From Brachionus plicatilis (taxonomy: Eukaryota; Rotifera; Eurotatoria; Ploima; Brachionidae): a DNA stretch of 64,000 nt. Under the pieces are notes generated by a model. That model had not been told where the DNA came from, made no database searches, and saw nothing but the letters and a program-made list of their open reading frames with translations. Both the position numbers and the translations under genes were made by a program. This document shows positions 23,401 through 34,690 of this stretch, one piece after another. Each line of letters begins with the position of its first letter. The stretch's first letter is position 1. The DNA lies in NCBI GenBank assembly GCA_010279815.1, contig QEOQ01000508.1:68936-132935 (forward strand), written 5' to 3'.

Positions 23401-24038
23401 TTTTCAAACTAAAGATTCAGCAATGGACTTGAATGAAGCTCTATTTCAGGATAACGGTCAATGCGGTTATGTCTTAAAGCCAAGGATTTTAAGAGATCCA
23501 TCGCTTAGATTCGACCCCACTGATATTAGAACTATGAAAAATAAAGTTAAGTTCAGAATTAAGATAATTAGTGGACAAAATTTGCCAAACAAGTCGGATT
23601 TTTTTAAAGATATTGTGGATCCTTATGGTAAATAAAATTTTTGCTAGAAATGACATTTTAATAAATTAAATTCAAATTAAGTAACAGTAAAAATTGTCGG
23701 CGTTCCGAGTGACAAGCAAGAGAAAAAGACTCAAACTATCCGTGATAATGGTCTCAATCCAATATGGAATGAAGATCTAGAGTTTAATATTCATTGTCCA
23801 GAATTGGCATTTGTTAGATTTATTGTGAAAGATGAAGATCTTGGTAGTGATGACTTTGTGGGATCTAATGCATTTAGATTTGAAAATATCAAACAAGGTA
23901 AGATCAAATAAATTTGAATCAATTTAATTTTATTGATATTTTTTTATATAAATTTTAGGCTATCGACACGTGCCTTTGAAAAACAAGTATTCCAAAGGAA
24001 CTTTATTCGTTGGAATCAGAATTTCAAAATTAGATTAA
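20428..24038 (+). CDS. PLCD: Phosphoinositide phospholipase C, delta type
   Basis: Multi-exon gene from ATG 20428 to TAA 24036-24038. It hydrolyses PIP2 to IP3 and diacylglycerol at membranes. Domains appear in order. The N-terminal PH domain includes ILQEGMTLKKLN..ERFYKLD and ends SLDLLASSEAERDLWVRVL. EF-hands follow (FELADTSNDKKLDKNE and ISDTDRDGELNEQEF). The X domain has SSHNTYLSGDQ, LLEIDCHDG, IYHKKTLTNK and LTLELHC, so both catalytic His and the Ca2+-ligand Asn/Glu/Asp/Glu are present. A short acidic X-Y linker (EIDDEEDE) is followed by a complete Y domain (SLSESKCSKLIEEE, FFTKVYP, GFQMVALNFQT, GYVLKPRILRD). The C-terminal C2 domain (ISGQNLPNKSDFFKDIVDPY) ends ..LFVGIRISKLD. No SH2/SH3 or CALM inserts, hence delta type. 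The conserved WDG Trp is His here. Confidence 0.92.
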
Positions 24039-26160
24039 TTAATGCTTGTTCCAAAATTTTTAGATTAACTAATTTTCATTTGGCTTTTTTACCGGTTTAA
24101 TAAAAATTTTTTAGTATTTTTATTTTTTTAATGATAAACCTAAATTTCTGTGATTCTAAATATTTTGAGTGGCCTTAATTCTTATAAGTGTCATCAATAA
24201 CTTTTGGATACACATAAAACAAATTATCTATTTTTTTTTTAAAGAAATTGCTACAGTTCTACAAATAATAATTCTTAGTATCAAACGTATTAAAATTTAA
24301 TGTTTTTGATTTTTATACTCATAAAATAAAAATAAAAACACTTTGTAAATATTCTAGATAAATTCACCAGCTAATGAAAAAACTAAAATCATTTAGTAAA
24401 TGAATAGTGACTGAAGAATTGTTCTCAACATTAATTCCTCCCACTAGAGTTAATTATTTGGGCCAAAATAAATTAAATTTGGCATTTTTTTAAATTTAAA
24501 GATAAACTGTCAAATAATGGTTTAAAATATAATTAATTTCATATTTCATATAGATAAATATTGGTGTAATAATTTTAAATCTAATAATCTTATTTCAAAA
24601 TGAAGTATCATTTTCTTTTAAAATAGTTGAAATAAATTTTATACTTTAAATATTGATTGTTGAAGCTATATTAAAAGACTTAAATTTCAAAAAATCAACA
24701 GACTAGAGCTTTTTTTAATCCAAGACGGATTATAATTTTTGATAAAATAATAAAATTAAAAAATAAAACAAAATTTAAACATCTCCTAGTCTGGAAGCTA
24801 GTGAGACATAGCGGTCCAGTCTTTTCCCACAATATTTATTTCCCAGCTTTACTTTTAAACCAAATAAGTATTTAATTAAGTTAAGTCCAGGGTTGTTTAA
24901 AAATTCATAAAGACACAGTCAAGTCAAGTCACTAGACTATAGTCCATGTGAATTTTTTGTATTAAATTTTTTCTTAAAAAAATAAAAAGAGAATAGTAAT
25001 TCAAAATGATTTATTTATTGAAAAGTTAAATTACTTAAAGTCCGATGGCCGGAGAGAAAAGAAAAGAAATAGTAGAGAAAAGCAAAAAATAAGATTCGCC
25101 TTACCCAAAAATTTTATTTAGTAAAAAAATTCTTTGATTTAAAAAAGTAAATTGTAAACTATTCAAGAGACAAAAAGAAATCAGAAATTGGTAAGTTTTC
25201 ATTTTTAAATATATTTATTTCAATTTAAGACATACTTTATTCTTATTTTTAATTTTTCAGAGAATGATTTTTATTAAAGCATATCTTTAGTTAACCATTT
25301 TATTTAACTAAATCTGCTTCAGGTTATAAAATAAAAATAATCTGAAAAGTAAAATCATTAATTAAAGTATATAAATTTAAATAAGTAATGATAAATTATT
25401 ATTAAGTGTTAATATAACCGTTCAATACTGCTATTTTTAATTGTATTAATAAAATAAAATATAAAAAAAAAACAACATTAATTTAAATAAATGTTTATTT
25501 TAAAAAAATCTAAAAAAAATATGTGGCTATGGATAGATAAGACAATAAAGACATAGCAATAATAATTTCTGTTTTTTTTGTATTTTTTTTTCCTGAAGAT
25601 TTCTTAAATGAATTTGGATAACAAAATGTTTCGAAACGGATTAGTAATTCAATGAAAACCAAATAATTTGATAAAAGAACTAAAGACTATTTGTTTTCCT
25701 ATCAAATATTTGAAATTATATTAAAGACTGTAAATCTAAAAACAATATTTACATTGAAGATATTCAAAAATATGAATTATCTTTTGACACAAAATTTAAT
25801 GTTACAATCAATTAATCTATTATCTAGTTATCAATACAATATAAATTCTATTCCAACTGTTCAGTTAGTTATATTCATAAAAATTTCTTGCCTGAAACGT
25901 GATCCTCTTGAGAACTGAGTCAAAACTTCAAATTAACAATTTATCAATTATCATCTAAATTGATTGATTAATTTAAATTAATACTTTTAAAAAACAAAAT
26001 ATTGCTCTTTTTATTTGATGAGCATTTAGTCATTTTAAGCTATACACGTTAGACTATTTTAGCCCTAAATTAATTGAAATAATCGCTTTGGTCATTAAAT
26101 AGAAAAACCAGGTAAACTTGATAAAAACCTAATTTTCCTATTATTTTTAAGCTTCAAATA
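24039..26160. other. AT-rich intergenic stretch
   Basis: 2.1 kb without a supported gene. It contains an AAGTC-rich dispersed-repeat fragment at 24885-24965. The open frame 25691-25918 has random AT-rich composition. Confidence 0.5.
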
Positions 26161-26658
26161 ATGTTTCAATACAGTCCAGATTTTAAGCCAGTTGCAAAGG
26201 AGGCAAAAATTGTCAAGCTTTCAAGATTTCCTCCAGAGAAATCAAAGCCAAAGTTTCATCATTCATCATTCAATGACAGTGATTTCAGTGACATATCCTT
26301 TTTGAGTTTCAGTCAAATAGAAAGTTCCTCAGAAGCACACTCAACTATTATCAACAACTCCCTCAATTCTTCTAATTCTATTAAATATTCATCTGACTCC
26401 GAAAATGAGGTATCAACAGTATACCTCGAGAAATTGTACATAATAAAAGATCACACAACCCAATTGGCATATGGTGGTATATCAGTAAAGAGAGACGAAT
26501 TGGTTTATTTGATTAGTCAGTCTGAATATTATTATCTAATCGAAAATCAAAGAGGTGTTCAAGGTATTGTTCCAAAAGATATTTGTGTTAATCTTGAAGA
26601 AACAGTTCGTAACGCAAGACAAAATCTCAAATCAAAAACTAAAATAACCTCTTTATAA
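26161..26658 (+). CDS. SH3-domain protein with Ser-rich disordered N-terminus
   Basis: Single-exon gene of 165 residues. Residues 1-90 are basic then Ser/Asn-rich and probably disordered (..SFNDSDFSDISFLSFSQIESSSE..). Residues ~95-150 fit an SH3 fold: YLEKLYIIKDH, then GGISVKRDELVYLI with the usual ..F..GD.L..L spacing, YYYLIENQRGVQGIVPKDIC with the G-x-VP..(Y/I) end. The canonical ALYD Tyr and RT-loop acids are poorly kept and the specificity Trp is Tyr, so PxxP binding may be weak. It is likely a small adaptor. I cannot name an orthologue. Confidence 0.65.
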   Translation: MFQYSPDFKPVAKEAKIVKLSRFPPEKSKPKFHHSSFNDSDFSDISFLSFSQIESSSEAHSTIINNSLNSSNSIKYSSDSENEVSTVYLEKLYIIKDHTTQLAYGGISVKRDELVYLISQSEYYYLIENQRGVQGIVPKDICVNLEETVRNARQNLKSKTKITSL

Positions 26659-26749
26659 AATGTAAATTAATTTAAATTGGCCAAAATTTGTAAATCCTTT
26701 ATTTAATTTAAATAAAATAAAAGTAAATTAAATTTATAATTTTTAGATT

Positions 26750-27406
26750 CTATATTTTTGTGTTATTTAGAATCGTAATTGTTTCAGAACATTTTTTGAT
26801 ATAGTCTAATAATTCAAGATCATAGCTTAATACATTAGAGTTTTTTAACTGTTCAGTTGCCCAAGCTATCTTAGATTTTATTATATTAACTGAATTGCCA
26901 ACATCCATAGCCATAGTGGTATGTTGGTTTTCAGCCTTTTTTTCGCTGAATATTGAAGATACATTTTCTTCTATTTGACCGATCATTGGATTGTCTTTTA
27001 ACACTTGAGAGTTTAATCTGTCCATGTCCAGGGTAATTATCTCTAAATTTAAGCTTAAGAAAATGGATTCGTTTCCATGTTATCTTACCTTGGTCCTGAC
27101 AGCTAACACAATAGTATGGTTCATTTTTCTTTTGCATTAATATGCACTTAGGGATTTTGTTAGAATAAATTTTATAAAATATCCTAATATTACATCACAC
27201 TTTTCACATGTTGAATTAAGCATCCTGTAACCTTGAAGAAGAAGCTCGCCTAATTTTTTGCTAACAAGATCCGATTTCTTTTTTTTGTATATCTATTATG
27301 TGATTTAATTTTTAGTATCCTTTATTAAATTTAAAAGTTATACTTTTTTTTGTTCTTCATCCTGATAGAGTTTATCATAATCTTCCATTAATTCATCCAT
27401 TTTCAT
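26750..27406 (-). CDS. ZNRD2: ZNRD2/SSSCA1-like zinc-ribbon protein (autoantigen p27 family)
   Basis: Four exons join in phase on the minus strand: MKMDELMEDYDKLYQDEEQK, then IYKKKKSDLVSKKLGELLLQGYRMLNSTCEKCD, then CILMQKKNEPYYCVSCQDQ, then EIITLDMDRLNSQVL to the stop at 26750. The core pattern, a basic helix with LG..LL.GYRML..TC..C and then a YYCVSC knuckle, is the Auto_anti-p27 zinc ribbon of human ZNRD2. Four Cys would bind one zinc ion. The C-terminal helix is longer than in human. It is divergently arranged with COMMD10; the starts are about 180 bp apart. Confidence 0.8.
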
Positions 27407-27588
27407 TTTTTCAAAAACTTTAATTTCTTATTTAAATTAAAGAAATTTTTAATGAATATATACAAATGTTTATATGAAAAAGATTGCACTCATGCATTCT
27501 GTAATTAAATTTAATATTTTTTTTCAATTGTCATGTGATACTTAATACTTAATTTGAAAAAAAAATTAAGAATTTTTTAATTTTGAAA
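27407..27588. promoter_or_regulatory. Shared divergent promoter region (ZNRD2-like / COMMD10)
   Basis: The only sequence between two head-to-head start codons. It is AT-rich with no clear named motif; a bidirectional promoter is inferred from spacing alone. Confidence 0.4.
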
Positions 27589-28197
27589 ATGACTTCAGAA
27601 TTTATTGTTGAGACAGAGCAAATAAAAAAAGCAGTTCAATTAATCAATGAAATAGGCACTGAAAAGTTTCCTTTATTGCTTCAGCGAATTGCTCTGAAAA
27701 TTCACTCGGCTACAGAGGTCTCATTCAAACAGGAGGAGATAGAAAAACTAGAAAAAAGCTTGGAATTATCTAACGAAAATGTGCTTTTGGTAATAGAAAT
27801 TTTGGAATTTATTTTTTTACAATCGACATACGAAGTTATAAAGGTTCAAAATTTGGCCGTGAACTTAGCCAAGATAAGCCTAAATGAAGATAAAGTAACT
27901 GCGATTGCCGAAGCGTGGAAAGAACATGGTAAGGAAATAATTGAAAAAATTCGTCAAAATAAAGCCGTATTTTCGCGCCGACTTCTGAATGTTAAATGGA
28001 GACTTAATATTCAAATGGCAAATAGCATGCAAACAAAGCAAAAAACTCCCAATGCACTGTTTGAATTTAATATTTCCGGGTCTTCGGCTCAACCTGAAGA
28101 TGACACAGTTCAAGTGGAATTTAATAAAGAACAATTATACGATTTTTTTCTAAAATTAGAAACAATTCAAAAACAAATTGACACTCTATCTAAGTAA
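27589..28197 (+). CDS. COMMD10: COMM domain-containing protein 10
   Basis: Intronless, 202 residues from ATG 27589 (the open frame extends two codons further upstream but without an ATG). Human COMMD10 is also 202 residues and matches throughout in pattern: an N-terminal helical bundle with KKAVQLINEIGTEKFPLLLQR, then VLEI..F(I/L)..Q..Y..VK, then the C-terminal COMM domain (LLNVKWRLNIQMANS..QTKQK.P.A, VEFNKEQLYDFFLKLETIQ). COMMD proteins form the Commander complex with the CCC/retriever subunits and sort endosomal cargo. The ending (..KLETIQKQIDTLSK) is a near-signature of COMMD10. Confidence 0.93.
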   Translation: MTSEFIVETEQIKKAVQLINEIGTEKFPLLLQRIALKIHSATEVSFKQEEIEKLEKSLELSNENVLLVIEILEFIFLQSTYEVIKVQNLAVNLAKISLNEDKVTAIAEAWKEHGKEIIEKIRQNKAVFSRRLLNVKWRLNIQMANSMQTKQKTPNALFEFNISGSSAQPEDDTVQVEFNKEQLYDFFLKLETIQKQIDTLSK

Positions 28198-28319
28198 TAC
28201 AAATAAGTATTTTCAAATTTTATTCATTTTTTATCTATTAATTTAAGAATAATTTAATACGATTTTTAAATAAATTAAATTCATCTCTTAAAATTATCTT
28301 TTTTTGTTGCTTATATTTA

Positions 28320-28970
28320 ATATTTAAAAGACATTAAATTAACAATATAAAATAAAATTTACCAAAAAATTTTTGAAATATTTAAAGATGTTAAATACTA
28401 GTTGAAATAAGCTACTATTTAAAAATTCAAAAATCTGAAATTTCAAAGAAAAGGCAAAACCTTTTTGAGATTTATTTACCACGATCCAATTATTTTATGA
28501 TTAAATAGTCAAATTGAGTAAAATTGTTTTAATAAACGAAAAAGATATTGAAATCTTTTCCAACTGAAAAAAATGTTTTATTCTTTTTTCAATCTAGATT
28601 TTGTCTTTTCTTTGAAATTTTAAGTTTATAAATTTTTAAATAGCAGCTAACTTCAACTAGAATTTAACAACTTTTTATAATGTCAAATTTTTTTGGCTAA
28701 ATTTTATTCTTAAAAGAAATTAAAATCACAAAATAAAATAAAATTTACCAAAACAAATTTGACATATTTAAAGATGTTAACTACTGGGTGAAATTAGCTC
28801 CAATTTAAAAATTTAAAAACCTAAAATTTCAAAATAAAGACAAAATCTAGATTAAAAAATGAATAAAATATTTTTTTAGATTGAAAAGATTTCAATATTT
28901 TGATTGTTTTTTTTACTCATTTAGACTATTTAATCTAAAATATATGGATCGTGGTAAATAAATCGACTGT
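28320..28970. repeat. Direct plus inverted repeat cluster (foldback-type)
   Basis: A block at about 28330-28450 recurs in direct orientation at 28720-28840 (AAATTTACCAAAA..., TTTAAAGATGTTAA.TACT). A third copy lies inverted at about 28500-28680. TTTATTTACCACGATCCA at 28475 faces TGGATCGTGGTAAATAAA near 28947. This is consistent with a decayed foldback element in the COMMD10/beta-galactosidase gap. Confidence 0.6.
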
Positions 28971-29178
28971 TTTTACAATAGATTGAATTTGAAGGTTCTT
29001 GTTGTTGAAAATAAACATATTTTTCATTTCTCTTAAGGTTTTACATATTATCTCTTAAATTTTAAAGCTAAATTGTCACTAATATTTTGATTTTGATAAG
29101 GTGTGTTCAAGATAAAATTTCTAGCTTTAAAATAAAAACCATTTTAAAAAATTCAAAAGAAATCATAAAATAATTTAG

Positions 29179-32008
29179 ATGAATTTTATTATTCAATTTT
29201 TATTAGCTGGATTGGCCAGCACCTTAATTGTAGAATTATTTTAATCTTAAAATTATGGAACTCTTTAACTTATTCAAAGGCACATGTTCGTTCAGACCGA
29301 TCTTTTTACATCGATTACGAAAAGAACACATTCGTCAAAGACTCGACGGCTTTTAGATATATTTCAGGCAGTATCCATCCATATCGAGTCCCAAAACAGC
29401 TATGGGAAGATAGACTAAAGAAAATGTGGGCTGGTGGCCTTAATGCCATTCAAATGTAAAGTAGTTATTTAATAAAATTAATTTTAAAACTAAAAATATT
29501 TAATTTAGCTATATCTTTTGGAATGAACATGAACCACAGCCAGGAGTATATGATTTTGAAGGCCAGAACAACATATTCGAATTTTTAGAAATAGCACAAA
29601 AAATTGGCTTTGTTGTTGTTCTTAGACCAGGTTTAGCAAAATAAAAGTGACTAGATTTTAAAAAATTTAATTAAAAAAATTGCTAGGTCCTTATGTTTGT
29701 GCCGAACACGACTACGGAGGTTTACCTTGGTGGCTATTAGCCAATGGAACTGAGAGTATTGTCCCTCGATCAAGCGAGACCAATTACATGAATGCAGTTA
29801 GACGATACTTTGGTGTTCTTTTACCGCAACTTGCTCCATATTTATACAAAAATGGTGGTCCCATTATTACTGTTCAAGTAATTGCCTCTTGTTTTTAAAT
29901 TTATTAATTTCAATTTTGAAAAAATATTTTTAGGTTGAAAATGAATACGGATCTTATTATACTTGTGATAAAAAATACACAGGAGAATTGAGAGATCTTT
30001 TTAAATTATATTTTGGTGATGATGTCGTACTTTTTACAACAGGTTAGCTATTTTTTTTTAGAAAAAAGCTTAAAAATATTTTGATATAAGACCCGCCTCG
30101 TGTTCTTGGACTTACTTGTGGAACAGTTGACGGAGTTTATGCCACTGTTGACTTTGGTGTTTCTATATCTCCAAATGACGCATTTGAAAAGCAAAGAAAA
30201 TTTTCTAAATCTGGTCCACTTGTAAGTTGATTGTAAAGTTTTGTTAAGCTTTTTTCTGGTTGTTGAATCTTGCTAAATTTGCTTTAAAACATCGAAAGAT
30301 GGAGGTGATGTTTCTTATCTCAAATGTGGTTACATTTACGATGTTTACCCGACAGTTGATTTTGGTCCATCCGATAATGTTAATGATTCTTTCGATGCTC
30401 AACGTTCTTATGCTAAATATGGCCCCTTAGTATCTATCACGTGAATAAAAAAATTTTAATTTTTATCTTCGATTTCAGGTAAATTCTGAATTTTATCCTG
30501 GCTGGCTGGATTTTTGGGGAACTCCACACCAAAAAGTTCCAACTGACCAAATCCTTAAATCATTTAACCAGCAATTAGACATGGGAGCCAATGTTAATTT
30601 TTACATGTATTTTGGCGGAACTAATTTCGGCTTCTCAAATGGTATTAAAAATTAGACCTAATTAAAATGAATTTTATTTTATTTTTTAAAGGGGCTGATC
30701 CACCGTATTTGGCTGAACCGACTAGTTATGACTATGATGCACCATTGTCTGAGCCTGCTGATATAACAAACAAATATTTGGCTATTCGAGATTCAATTTC
30801 CAAGGTTTAATTGAGAAAATTTAAAGAAATTTTTTATAAATTCAAACTTTTTTAGTATATGCCGTTGCCACCAGATCCAATACCTGCAAATTCTACCAAA
30901 TTAGCTTTGGGAAAAGTTAAAATGCAATATGTAAAAATAAATAAATATAAAAAAGCATTCTTTACATTCTTATTTAAAGCATGTTCCTTTGCTTGAAGCA
31001 ATAAATGATCTATCATATAAATGTGTCGACACTCAAAAACTAGATACTTTTGAAAACCTCGGACAAGTACATTAATTTTGTTTTATTTTAGACAAATAAA
31101 ACTGATGTAAATTTATAAAAGGGATATGGGTTTGTAATGTACAGGACTACACTAGATGATCCAAATGTAGATGGAAAGATTCTTTCAGTTAAAGGCATCA
31201 GAGACAGGGGTTATGTGATGATAGGATCTGTAAGATTTTTGTTGGTGAAATTTTATCTTAAAATTGTTTTTTGAATTAAAGACTTTAGTTGGAGTTGTTT
31301 ATCGAGCGGGATTAACAGAATTTAAAATTAATCTACAAAATAACAAGAATAAAACTTTGACAATAGTCGTAGAAAATATGGGTAGATTAAATTTTGGTAA
31401 TAACTTGTTGGATACTAAGGTAATTTATCTAGAAAATCTAATTTTTGGATTATCTTTAAGAATTATTCTAATCGTAGGGTATCGTGTCAGATGTCACTTT
31501 AGATAATAAAGTACTAAGTGGATGGACTTCCTGCTTGACAGATAATTTTGTTCCCTATTACCAAAAAAATGTTCAAAATTATGATCTTGTGAAAAAATAT
31601 GCAAATGATAAATATTTATTAAAAAATAAAAAAAAGTAGTTTAAAAAGTCATAAAATTAAAATTAAATTTTTTCGTTATTATTTTTAAGTTCAATTGATT
31701 TCGGTTCACCAGCAATTTATATTGGAGAGTTTGATTCGCCGAACATGGATTATGATACATTTATGAGAATGGACAAATTTACCAAAGGTGTTGCTTTAAT
31801 TCGTTCAAATGATACTCTCACTAATTTAGGAAGATACTGGCCAAAAACGGGACCACAAGTTACTCTATACACTCCAAGTGTTTTCACCACACTAGGAACC
31901 AAAAATTATTTAGTTTTAATTGAATTCGAAGGAGCTTCGTGCACCTCTGAATCCGATTGTTTAACTGAGTTTATCGATTATCCAATAATAGATAACATTC
32001 CAAACTAA
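29179..32008 (+). CDS. GLB1: Beta-galactosidase, glycoside hydrolase family 35
   Basis: About a dozen exons from a signal-peptide exon ([17 protein letters not shown]) to TAA 32006-32008. This lysosomal or secreted retaining exo-galactosidase removes terminal beta-galactose. Landmarks: [74 protein letters not shown] (acid/base Glu), and [13 protein letters not shown] (nucleophile Glu). Next come the GH35 region [18 protein letters not shown] and the C-terminal beta-sandwich domains ending ..[28 protein letters not shown]. Between the two catalytic Glu, the gene carries two alternative versions of one exon (30091-30221 and 30299-30429; see separate entries). Introns are short throughout. Confidence 0.93.
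30091..30221 (+). CDS. GLB1: Beta-galactosidase alternative exon A
   Basis: A 131-bp exon, phase 1 in and phase 0 out, flanked by gatataag and gtaagt. It encodes [20 protein letters not shown] followed by DFG and [10 protein letters not shown], the segment equivalent to human GLB1 residues just before the nucleophile loop. Confidence 0.8.
30299..30429 (+). CDS. GLB1: Beta-galactosidase alternative exon B
   Basis: Also exactly 131 bp with the same phases. It encodes [20 protein letters not shown] followed by DFG and [10 protein letters not shown]. It is closer than exon A to the canonical LKCG...YTTVDFG....DAF..QRK form. It is separated from exon A by a 77-bp intron. Inclusion of both shifts the frame and makes a TAG at the junction with the next exon. 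Confidence 0.8.
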
Positions 32009-32283
32009 ATTAAGTAGCTTTTAAAACTTTGAAAAAAATTAAATTAGATATATATGCTTCTAAATAAATTAAATAAATAGTGATAACTATATTTTTTTTT
32101 ATTAAAAAAAAATATTTTATTTAAAATTATTTTGGTATTCGTCTTTAAAGACCTATCCAAGTTGAGCTCTACAAATTGGACAAGATTATAGCTGGCGCTT
32201 CACATAACGATTTGAGCAGATGAAATCAATTGCCTTGCTGAGTTATTAGATGTATTTGTTTTAAGTACTTCTAGACTGAAACT
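32009..32283. other. Short intergenic stretch
   Basis: Between convergent genes. A slightly GC-richer patch at 32150-32270 may belong to the 3' UTR of the minus-strand gene. Confidence 0.4.
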
Positions 32284-32758
32284 TTATATCTTGATTTTCA
32301 ACCAATTTTGCTTCGAATGTAATAAAGGTCCTCGTAGCTTCGACAAGCTGCTACCTGAGGCTTTCAATGTCATCTTTTTTTTCTTATAAATATAGTTTTG
32401 TTCTTCCAATTTCTCTTGATATTGCTGCTGCTGAAGTTTTTGCTGGTTTAAATCCGATCTAAAATGTTCGACTTCGTCGATTTGTTTGGAAACATCTTCT
32501 ATAAAATGGTGTTCGATTGGTTTTGCGTTCATTTCATACCAGGTTTGAGTATTTGGTTTACCGATCCAGTTTAGGTATTCAGCTATTTGGGTTAGTATAT
32601 TGAAGTATTTCAGTAACGCACATAAGTGTAACTGGTAGAAAAGATAGGTCGATTTTTAAACATTTTCACATACTGAATATGACCTAAAAAGGTGCTCGAA
32701 TTCGTTCAACTTTATTTACATTTGGGATTTCATGGATTTTGATGTCATGGACTTCCAT
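32284..32758 (-). CDS. Small unrecognised protein with C-terminal coiled coil
   Basis: Three exons fit on the minus strand. The first is MEVHDIKIHEIPN, from ATG 32756-32758. A 47-nt intron leads to YVKMFKNRPIFSTSYTYV. A 35-nt intron (with a ctaac branch-like word) leads to PEYLNWIGKPNTQTWYEM and on to the stop at 32284. The total is about 130 residues. The middle is aromatic-rich; the C-terminal half is a Gln/Glu/Lys coiled coil (HFRSDLNQQKLQQQQYQEKL). The phases agree and the peptide looks real, but I do not recognise the family. A small microtubule-inner or ciliary protein is a guess only. Confidence 0.5.
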
Positions 32759-34690
32759 TCTTTAAATTATTTAAATATGTTTAGAAAGATTATTTATTAG
32801 ATCTAGTTCAAATTTTTTTTTGATTAATTCGCTCTCTTTAAAAATAACTTTAATATACATTTTTGATTATTTTTATCAAATTTTGAGATTTTCTTTATGT
32901 TACAAATTTTTTGAACAAATTTATTGATCAATTTTATGATCGACCAAGATGCTTTTGTGATATAAAAATATTAGTAAGACTTTTATCAAGACTTTATGTC
33001 AGAGTTTATTCAATTTATTAAATCCTTCAATTTAGAATCATTTTTAATAAAATATTAGTTATTGATAGTTTAAATATAGGATTCTTTTTTCGAAGATATG
33101 GAGTTTTCCAATAGATAGCTTCTGTGATAAGAGACTTTATTTGAGTAATAATTTTTTTTAAATTATTTTCGAAGTTAAAGTTATTCAACTTTCTTAAGTA
33201 TCATACCGATTCTATAAACACTAACAAATTTTACTGTATTTCAATGAATGTCCATTATTTAGAATTTCTTGAAAAGGTAAAAAATTAAGTAATGCATTGA
33301 ATAGTTTCAACAGTTTCAATAGTTAATTAAATAATGGAATAAAGTGATGCATTGAATGAATTAGCTTTAAAACCAATTTTGGACTCGTAAAAAAAGTTAT
33401 TGACTGTTTATTTTATTTTGTTTTATAATTCTCAACGCCAATTGAAAGTTTAGGAATCTATCTTGAATTAATACAGTTTTCTTCATTAATTTAAGGCAAT
33501 ATAAAAATTTTTTTCAATTTAATCCTATCAAATAAAATCTTTTATTAAAATTCATATTTTGATCACACCTAAGTGTTTGATGAAATCTTAATATTTTTTT
33601 AATATATTATTCAAAATTCTGTTTTGATCTTGGTCGAAAATCGATCTATCTAAATTTATAAGAAAATTATTTTATCGTTTTTATATGTATCTTGATTTGA
33701 TAAAAAGCATAGATACGATAATTCACGTAAACTGCTGTAAAATCCTAGAAGACAAAACTCACGAAATTTCTAATCAATCGTAATTTTAGAAAAGTTTTGA
33801 TTAATTTAAGTTTAAATAAAAAATCTTTAAAAAACCGAAATTTATGTAAAATAACGAAAATTAACCTAATATTTGGTAAAAATTTCCTATCAGATCACCA
33901 CTTTAAATTAAGATTTATCACTTGTTCAAGATTATTAAATTTATTGATAAAGCTAAAAGTTATAAAAAGATTCAACATTTCAATTCCTTAAGAATTGCTC
34001 GTCTCAATGAAAATTACTACCACTTTTTCTCGGACAATTCCTGAGTTTTAGCTTTATTCTAATTTAATATAGAATAATTTTTGTCTTTTTTTTTTTAAAT
34101 TTAAGTTGATCTTTAAAAAAAAAGAATTGAGAAAGTTAAAACTTAAAAATTTTTTCAGCATTGCTTTTTTCAAAATTTATTTTAAAAAGTTTGATAAGAT
34201 TTATTATTTTATTAAATTTTTGAGACAATTACGATATTAAATTAAAGAATTTTATTTAGAAAAAAAACTAAAAAACCATTTAAATTTTGAAATTAAAAAA
34301 ATTCAAATTATTTTATGTTGAAATTATTAAGAATTTCTATTTTGATTCCTGCTTTTGTTATTTTTAGTTTTCGTTTGATTTTAAAAAAATAAATCAATTT
34401 AATTAGCTATTTCATAAACAAGAGAAAGTTTCATTCAAATTTTCAATAATAATTATTCTCAATAAATCAAAATATTTTTGCGACTATATTAAATTCTTTC
34501 ATTTCCCATTTAAAAATGAATTTTTTTCTTTTCTTTTTAGAATAAAAATAAAGCTCCAAAAATAATTAATAATAAATTTTATTTTAATATTAAAAACGAA
34601 TAGCGAAAATAAAATAAATCTAAAATCTAATAAATATTTTGAAAAATAATAGTGATTAATAAAGACTAATCTTATCTTAGATATAAAAGT
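32759..34690. other. AT-rich intergenic stretch
   Basis: 1.9 kb. No supported gene or repeat. The open frame 33797-33991 has random composition. Confidence 0.5.

Noticed and set aside
25691..25918. 75-codon plus-strand frame
   Set aside because: Random AT-rich composition and no conserved pattern.
33797..33991. 64-codon plus-strand frame
   Set aside because: Composition typical of noncoding AT-rich DNA.
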